A stretch of 64,000 nt of DNA from assembly GCF_007827695.1 (NCBI RefSeq), contig NZ_VITA01000003.1, positions 372,001 through 436,000 of the forward strand, read 5' to 3'. The translations under genes and the position numbers were made by a program. This document shows, piece by piece, positions 58,871-64,000 of this stretch; within the stretch, counting starts at the first letter, position 1, and every line of letters begins with the position of its first letter. The stretch comes from Sinorhizobium medicae. GTDB lineage: Bacteria > Pseudomonadota > Alphaproteobacteria > Rhizobiales > Rhizobiaceae. The notes under the pieces were generated by a model. The model was not told the DNA's origin, ran no database searches, and saw nothing but the letters and a program-made list of their open reading frames with translations.

Positions 58871-59133
58871 GTGAGACGGCACCATGGATTCGACGGACGC
58901 GGACAGCTTCGCCGATCTTTAGAACCTCCGAAAGCTCAGCGATCTTATTCGCAAGACAAACCAGTTCGAACTCCAACAAGCCGAAGGACGACCTCAGCAT
59001 TCGCCTGAAGCAAAAGCCAAGCAGGGAAGCGATTGCGAGCATGGGCTATTCGACCTAAATTCACCAGCAGCAGCATGAATCAGGCTTCACAGCCGCCCGC
59101 CATCATTTCCCACCTCAACAAGGAGCGTTTGCC

Positions 59134-59448
59134 ATGAAGCCGGACGACGAAGAACTGATCAGGAACCGAGCTTATGAGCTGTGGGAGAGAGCAGGGCGAC
59201 CGCAGGGCGACGGTCTCAAGTACTGGTTTCAGGCCGCGGAGGAAGTTCAGTCGACATTTGATTGCGTCGGGGTGCTGGAGAATGCTGCAGTTCTTGGCGA
59301 AACCGATGAAGCTGGAGGCATCGGCGATGCGAAAAGAACGCCGAAACCGAGGGGGAGGGGGCAGCCAGACAGCGCCGCGCCGCTGAAGAGACGCACGGCT
59401 TCCAAATCCAGTGGCGAAAAGAAAGGCAAACCGACTGAGGGCCGTTAG
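59134..59448 (+). CDS. DUF2934 protein
   Basis: 104 residues, beginning MKPDDEELIRNRAYELWERA followed by GRPQGDGLKYWFQAAEEV, the DUF2934 motif, then a basic disordered tail (KRRTASKSSGEKKGKP). AAGGAG precedes the ATG. Function unknown; common in rhizobia, often several copies. Confidence 0.9.
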   Translation: MKPDDEELIRNRAYELWERAGRPQGDGLKYWFQAAEEVQSTFDCVGVLENAAVLGETDEAGGIGDAKRTPKPRGRGQPDSAAPLKRRTASKSSGEKKGKPTEGR

Positions 59449-59597
59449 CCGCAAGATGATGAGCCCACCGCCCGTCCCAACTTCCGTTCCGTTAACAATT
59501 CAGCTTTCGGTCAAATCCAGAACAATCTATCTCTGCTGAAGCTTAAAGCGAGCCTAGCGGGCAATAGGTCCGCCGGCCGAGATCAAGGGAAGAGACA

Positions 59598-59804
59598 ATG
59601 GCGACGGGTACGGTAAAATGGTTCAACGCAACAAAGGGCTTTGGCTTCATTCAGCCGGACGACGGCAGCCCCGATGTTTTCGTACACATCTCTGCAGTGG
59701 AGCGCGCCGGCCTGCAGGATCTGAAGGATGGTCAGAAGATTACCTATGAGCTGGTAAAGGATCGTAAGTCCGGCAAGATGTCGGCTGATAATTTACAGGC
59801 CTAG
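59598..59804 (+). CDS. cspA: Cold-shock protein
   Basis: 68 residues, CSD fold with RNP1 [10 protein letters not shown] and RNP2 DVFVHIS; RNA chaperone. Starts [18 protein letters not shown]. The stop TAG (59802-59804) is formed by the target TA plus the first base of the IS element; the uninterrupted target (TA followed by GAC) would give the same stop, so the protein is unchanged, though its terminator has been displaced. Confidence 0.95.
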   Translation: MATGTVKWFNATKGFGFIQPDDGSPDVFVHISAVERAGLQDLKDGQKITYELVKDRKSGKMSADNLQA

Positions 59805-60663
59805 GCTGTAGTGACATTTTAACGGTCTGGGGATTCCCATCAGGCGCCAAATCAGATTCAAAGCTGGCTTTTGGAGGTCAGCTTTGGAAGGTGAAGTTCT
59901 TCGTGACGATCAGTGGGAGCACATCAGACCGTTCGTGCCGGGCGGGCGCAAGGGTAAGCGCGGCCCGCGCAGCGATGGCCGGCGCTTCGTCGACGCGCTG
60001 TTATGGATGGCGCGCTCGGGTGCGCGCTGGCGCGACCTGCCGGAACGGTTCGGTCCCCACCAGACGGCAAAGCGGCGTTATTACCGCTGGATTGAGGCGG
60101 GCGTGTTCGACCGACTGTTCGAAGCGGTCGCCGGCGATCCAGACCTGGAATGGATGATGCTTGATGCGACCGTCATTCGCGCGCAAGCGCAAGCGGCCGG
60201 GGCACGGCGCAAAAGGGGGGACCTGAAGCCCAGGCTCTCGGTCGCTCCCGCGGCGGCTTCGGCACCAAGCTCCACGCCGTCGTAGACGCGCTCGGCCTGC
60301 CGGTCCGTTTCGAGGTCGGGCCCGGTCAGCAGAACGACATGGCGCCAGCTTGTGATCTGGTCGAGGGCCTGCCGGCCGCCCAAGTGATCGCCGATCGCGC
60401 CTACGACGCCGATCGCTTGCACGACATCATCCTCGATCAAGGCGGTGAACCCGTCATCCCGCCGCGTCGCCATCGCAAATACCAGCACGGCTACGACAAG
60501 GTCGCTTACAAAAACCGCTGGGGCATCGAGGGCTTCTTCGCCAAGCTCAAGCAATGGCGGCGCATCGCCACCCGCTACGACAAACTCGCCGCCCACTTCC
60601 TCGGCTTTGTCAAACTCGCAAGCATCATGCTCTGGCTTAAATCATTAAATTGTCACTACAGCC
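59804..60663 (+). mobile_element. IS5-family insertion sequence (IS427-like)
   Basis: 860 bases with terminal inverted repeats GGCTGTAGTGACA (59804 on) and TGTCACTACAGCC (ending 60663), and a TA duplication (59802-59803, 60664-60665). Carries a two-frame transposase. Inserted at the cspA stop codon. Confidence 0.9.
59884..60660 (+). CDS. IS5-family transposase, two frames (-1 frameshift)
   Basis: Frame 1 (59884-60285): WEHIRPFVPGGRKGKRG, then DGRRFVDALLWMARSGARWR and LDATVIRAQ (first DDE Asp). The second frame begins after AAAAGGGGGG (about 60214): GRSRGGFGTKLHAVVDALG, VIADRAYDADRL (second Asp), KNRWGIEGFFAKLKQWRRIA (Glu). The A4G6 run is a good -1 slip site, and IS427-group elements are known to use such shifts. 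The second frame has no stop before the IS end and runs on past it to 61058. Confidence 0.85.
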
Positions 60664-61061
60664 TAGACCTGCTCCCTCGCACGCGACGTTTTGCAATAGC
60701 CGAGATTGCTCGGACGTTTTCCATTTGGAAGGATGCCGCGACTGGGAACAGCGCTCGAACGAAAGACCGATGCCATTTGCGGCCGCCACGTGGCGGCCGT
60801 TCATGCATCTGGTGGTCGGCAGTGTCGCACCGCGACAGATCGGGAGCGGCGATGGCGATCCCGGTAAACCAGCCGCACAGGTCATCCTCGGGCGGCCGGC
60901 GCGGCGATCGGGGAAGCTTCTCGGGCACCGGCCGGGCAAAACCACCCGGCGGACGATTTCTTGCGACGGAGAAGCCTCGGTTGCCGAAACGCGTATGGGA
61001 TTGCTCTTGCGCAATGCCTCATGTGCGACTATATTTCGCCTCAGGTGAACGGAGATGACCA
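60664..61061. other. No gene recognised
   Basis: The former downstream region of cspA, now to the right of the IS. Frames here are shadow-like, including the run-on of the transposase frame. The promoter of the toxin-antitoxin pair must lie near 61000. Confidence 0.4.
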
Positions 61062-61493
61062 ATGCTAGCTTTTGAGAATGTTGCCGATGTGTTAGGGTTG
61101 CCGGCACAGGAAGTGGCAGCGCGTTCTCCGCTGGGACTGATTACGCGCATAGAGGGTGGGTTGCCCGTTGCGGCATTGGAGCGCGTGGTCCACCTTCTGG
61201 CTCCAAATGACAGCCAATTCAAGTACCGCCTGGTGCCGAAGGCGACCTATGAACGCCGAAAGGCGACGCTTCGGCTCTCACCGGACGAGGGGATGCGCGT
61301 CGCGCGTGTCGCCCGTGTCTGGAATCTGGCACTGGATGTTTGGCAAAGCGAGGAGGAGGCCCGTGACTTCCTGTTTCGGCACCACCCCATGCTCGAGGAC
61401 AAACGTCCGATTGATGTGGTCATTCAGAGCGAGATCGGCGCCGAACTCGTCCTGGAAACACTCGCAAGCCTGAAATACGGCAGCGCTGCGTGA
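61062..61493 (+). CDS. Xre/MbcA/ParS-type antitoxin
   Basis: 143 residues. N-terminal Xre-like half and C-terminal toxin-binding half (DUF2384: VWNLALDVWQSEEEARDFLF and RPIDVVIQSEIGAELVLETL, a classic end of the family). GGAG is 8 bases upstream. Neutralises the RES toxin and represses the operon. Its stop overlaps the toxin start by 4 bases. Confidence 0.9.
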   Translation: MLAFENVADVLGLPAQEVAARSPLGLITRIEGGLPVAALERVVHLLAPNDSQFKYRLVPKATYERRKATLRLSPDEGMRVARVARVWNLALDVWQSEEEARDFLFRHHPMLEDKRPIDVVIQSEIGAELVLETLASLKYGSAA

Positions 61494-61972
61494 GCGCTCA
61501 GATTCTTGATCGCACGCTGTCCGCATTTCGAATAGGCGACCCAAAAGGGACCTATCCCATATTCAATGCAACCGGCTCAACCATAGCCCCTGGGCGGTGG
61601 AACACGCCGGCAAGCCCAATCATCTACAGCAGCGAGCACTACTCAACGGCGGTACTCGAAAAACTGGTGCATGGTAGCGGTCGATTGCCGCCAAACCAGC
61701 ACTACGTTGAAATCACAATACCGCGCGGCTTAACCTATGAGGTCTTTTCGCCGCCGAGCCTCCTAGGCTGGGACACGATGCCGGCAATAGTGAGTAAGGG
61801 ATTTGGCGAGCAATGGTGCCTCGAAAGGAGGAGCGCAATCTTGCTGGTCCCCAGTGTTGTCGCCCGGCTCGACCGCAATATTTTGATAAATCCAGCGCAT
61901 CCGGAGTTCCCTGAAATACAGGTCAGCCTGCATCAGCCGGTTTACTGGGATCGGCGCCTCTTCGGACCGTAA
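61490..61972 (+). CDS. RES-domain toxin
   Basis: 160 residues, GTG start. RES family toxins degrade NAD+. Seen: the conserved N-terminal Arg in FRIGDPKGTYPIFN, GRWNTPASPIIYSSEHYSTA, VLEKLVHG, WCLERRSAILLVPSVV, and the C-terminal NILINPAHPEFPEI typical of the fold. Complete. Confidence 0.9.
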   Translation: MSAQILDRTLSAFRIGDPKGTYPIFNATGSTIAPGRWNTPASPIIYSSEHYSTAVLEKLVHGSGRLPPNQHYVEITIPRGLTYEVFSPPSLLGWDTMPAIVSKGFGEQWCLERRSAILLVPSVVARLDRNILINPAHPEFPEIQVSLHQPVYWDRRLFGP

Positions 61973-62000
61973 CTGTGCGGGCGCGTAGCGGCTGCCCGGC

Positions 62001-63300
62001 TCAGATGATCATACTAGCCGCTCTACCCTGCTTACGATCGGCGTCGTTGTGGTAGCTCGCCGCCTGCGTACCGACTTGCTTTTGTCGTTTCCGCAGGAAC
62101 TCTATCCCGATTTTGCCATTCTTATCGATCAGTTCCCTCAAAGAGGAATTCAAGGAGAAGGAATCGTGGAAGCCAGCGACAGGGACCGCGAGCTCATAGC
62201 GGTGATGAGACAGTATTTTGCGATGAAGGCCGAGCTCGAGAGCTTGAAGGAACAATTGGAGGCGGCAAGAGAGGCCGCCGGCGAGGCGATCGGCGTCTTC
62301 TACGATCCTCGTCAGAACGCCGAGCACGCGGCCGACCTGCAGCGATCTCATCGCCTGAGGGGAGAGATGGCGTGGCTGATGCAGCGTGCTGAAGCCTGGG
62401 GCAGGGCAGCATCGGGTACTGACGAGCACGATAGATCGGAGGGGGAACCGGAACCGGAAGAATGGCAGTCGTTCGAGAAGCGAGCCGATGCCCTCTTCCG
62501 TGCTTAGTCACGCCTAGACCCAGCCGGACCGCGCGTCCATTCTATCGCTCCGCGTCACCGATTTGTGCAGCGACTGCTGCATTGCCTCTGGCAGCGGGAT
62601 GCCGCGGTTGGCAGCCTCGGTCAGATACCCCGACCTCAAGCCATGGGCCGAAAACAGCGCAGCATCGAGCCCCGCCTGCTGGCAGCGGCGCTTCAGGATC
62701 AGGTTGGCCGATTGCGGCGTCAGCGCCAGCCGGTCGACGTTGCCCACTGATCGATGCGCCGGAACACTGGGCCTTCCTTGATTTGCGCCTCCGCTAGACT
62801 AGCCAATGCTTCAGTCACAGGCCGGCCGATCAACAGCACATGTTTGTCGTCGTCGTTCGGATCGACAGACTGGGCAGGCAAGGGAAGGGGAGTCCTTGTC
62901 GGACGAATCCGCACGGACCGGCTCCTCGTCGGCGAGATCACCGACGAGGAGCGCCGGCACTTCCGAACGGGGCCGGCCGCCGGAAGCGAAGGCAGTTAAG
63001 AGCAGGGCCGGGTCGCGCATCGACCGGCCGAACGCCAGCGCAAGCCTGCAGGAGCTCTCGAAGGATCTCGGCTGTCACTGCGGCGTATACTCTTCCGTAG
63101 CCGCGGCCGATTGCTTGCCTTGACTGCCAGCCTCAGCGCACCTTTCAGTGGCGGCGCGCCGAAGGCGCCGGTGAGACCACGCCAGCGGGTCAGGATCGAC
63201 CAGGAGGTCAGCCGCCGCTGGGCCGTGCCCGGCGTGCGGTCCGTCGGCCCTCAGCAGGCCCTCGGCACGTAATCCGACCTCGACCCCCGCCGGCAAGCCA
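62001..63300 (-). pseudogene. Tyrosine integrase, broken and interrupted
   Basis: In order along the minus strand: LTRWRGLTGAFGAPPLKGAL then RLAVKA (63.2 kb); AVTAEILRELLQACAG; the frame DPALLLTAFASGGRPRSEVP; DDDKHVLLIGRPVTEALASL; then one frame over LTPQSANLILKRRCQQAGLD and SAHGLRSGYLTEAANRG (His-x-x-Arg) up to QSLHKSVT (62553). The end QAASYHNDADRKQGRAASMI (Tyr) resumes at 62069. At least two frameshifts plus a ~480-base insertion separate the parts. Confidence 0.75.
62166..62507 (+). CDS. Hypothetical coiled-coil protein inside integrase remnant
   Basis: 113 residues from GTG 62166 (GAAGGAATC before it): DRDRELIAVMRQYFAMKAEL, then ESLKEQLEAAREAAGEAIGV. A Glu/Ala-rich helix to residue ~40, then GVFYDPRQNAEHAADLQRSH, and an acidic tail. 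Not recognised. It lies within the segment that interrupts the integrase gene. Confidence 0.6.
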   Translation: MEASDRDRELIAVMRQYFAMKAELESLKEQLEAAREAAGEAIGVFYDPRQNAEHAADLQRSHRLRGEMAWLMQRAEAWGRAASGTDEHDRSEGEPEPEEWQSFEKRADALFRA

Positions 63301-63535
63301 TGGGCCGAATCCTCGGCGCGCGATGCACACACGATCAAACCTGCAATCATTGTTTCCTCATCAGTTCAAGATTGTGCGCGCCTCTTCAATAAGACTGTGT
63401 TACTATTATCTGCCTCTAAACTGGATGGCTCCTGTCGCGATCAGTCCTGATCCTGTCATTGTTGCAGTTTGCAAGCGTAAGTCCACACACGCGTAGGCAC
63501 CTTGCCATGGCCAGGGGCGAGGCTCCTTGGAAGGC

Positions 63536-63829
63536 ATGATACGTCTTGTTTCAATCGCACTCGCAGTTGCTGGTATCGGCTTAGCGTGCCAAGCGCTGGC
63601 CGCAGACGTGGACATGTCCAAGCCCACTTGCAAGGAGGTTGGCGACATGCCTGCAGCCAAGACCATTGGCGTGGCCATGTGGGTCAACCGTTATGTCCAT
63701 GGTAAAGCCGGCAATCCAATGGTGGACGGTGATATGGCGCATGCCAATGCAGAAAAGATAACTGCCTATTGCAAGAGTAACGCTACTACCACGTTGGCGG
63801 ACGCGATAGAAGCGGTCGCCAAATCGTAG
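63536..63829 (+). CDS. HdeA/HdeB-like periplasmic protein
   Basis: 97 residues. Signal peptide MIRLVSIALAVAGIGLACQA with cleavage after ALA (residue ~23), mature protein with two Cys (PTCKEV and TAYCKS) that probably form a disulfide, and the middle GVAMWVNRYVHGKAGNPMV. The layout fits acid-stress chaperones HdeA/HdeB. The ATG at 63536 is preferred to TTG at 63527. Confidence 0.8.
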   Translation: MIRLVSIALAVAGIGLACQALAADVDMSKPTCKEVGDMPAAKTIGVAMWVNRYVHGKAGNPMVDGDMAHANAEKITAYCKSNATTTLADAIEAVAKS

Positions 63830-64000
63830 CAGAAGCTGCGAACTTGGCGGTGTAGAGCGACAATCTGGCTGAGATCACGTATTGCCGCACCTAACGATGC
63901 TCCCCGATGTTACCACGGTGCCTCATTCATTTTGCTCCCGGGTTAGGGCGAAGGAGGCCGGGCGCGGAGATGGCAGGGTTTCGCAGCGCCTGGCCTCCTT
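63830..64000. other. Window end, no gene
   Basis: 170 bases after the HdeA-like gene with no frame worth calling; the window closes here. Confidence 0.5.

Noticed and set aside
60339-61058. 239-codon frame treated as a separate gene
   Set aside because: It is the second half of the IS5 transposase running on past the IS end because the element has no stop in that frame.

Overview
The window looks like accessory, plasmid-type DNA of a fast-growing rhizobium, most likely Sinorhizobium/Ensifer or a close relative. The basis is high GC, a complete traI-trb / traR-traM / traAFBH / traCDG conjugation module of the Agrobacterium Ti and rhizobial plasmid type, a kdpDE pair, DUF1127, DUF736, DUF2934 and WGR genes, a dipeptide-type ABC operon, and many decayed integrase and transporter remnants. 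No replication genes (repABC) are visible, so the replicon itself is inferred.

Layout. 1-5.5 kb: 3' part of kdpD, kdpE, a TauE/SafE permease, an HPP-CBS membrane protein and two small hypotheticals. 5.7-11 kb: two penicillin-binding proteins (FtsI/PBP2-like and PBP1A-like) divergent from an AmpR/GcvA-like LysR regulator. 11.2-14.6 kb: a DUF1127 gene followed by four tandem hairpins, each displaying CCTCCTCCC (a cuckoo/CcsR-type anti-Shine-Dalgarno small RNA array), a 5-formyl-THF cyclo-ligase, and frameshifted remnants. 14.6-35 kb: traI, trbBCDEJKLFGHI, traR, traM, a small XRE regulator with twin palindromic operators, traHBFA, a Q-type oriT, and traCDG; quorum signal synthase, receptor, anti-activator, mating-pair apparatus, relaxase and coupling protein are all present.

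35-49 kb is a graveyard and insertion zone. It holds decayed WGR and nucleotidyltransferase genes, and one antirestriction gene (ardC) split into three pieces. A 5.7-kb recombinase-in-trio (RIT) element carries a SulP anion transporter and an HTH regulator as cargo, and a 2.55-kb group II intron with a frameshifted reverse transcriptase forms the second break. Removing the intron, the RIT element and one copy of a TGGCCA duplication restores a 939-nt frame (312 codons plus stop), which fixes both insertion boundaries.

49-58 kb: a peptide-uptake operon (binding protein, two permeases, double ATPase), then a CapA-type metallophosphatase and peptidase T, divergent from a small XRE regulator. The promoter element of this regulator recurs (16 of 17 bases) before a second XRE gene 18 kb away. 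58-64 kb: DUF2934 and cold-shock genes, an IS5-family element inserted exactly at the cspA stop codon, a RES-Xre toxin-antitoxin pair, broken tyrosine-integrase genes, and an HdeA-like periplasmic protein.
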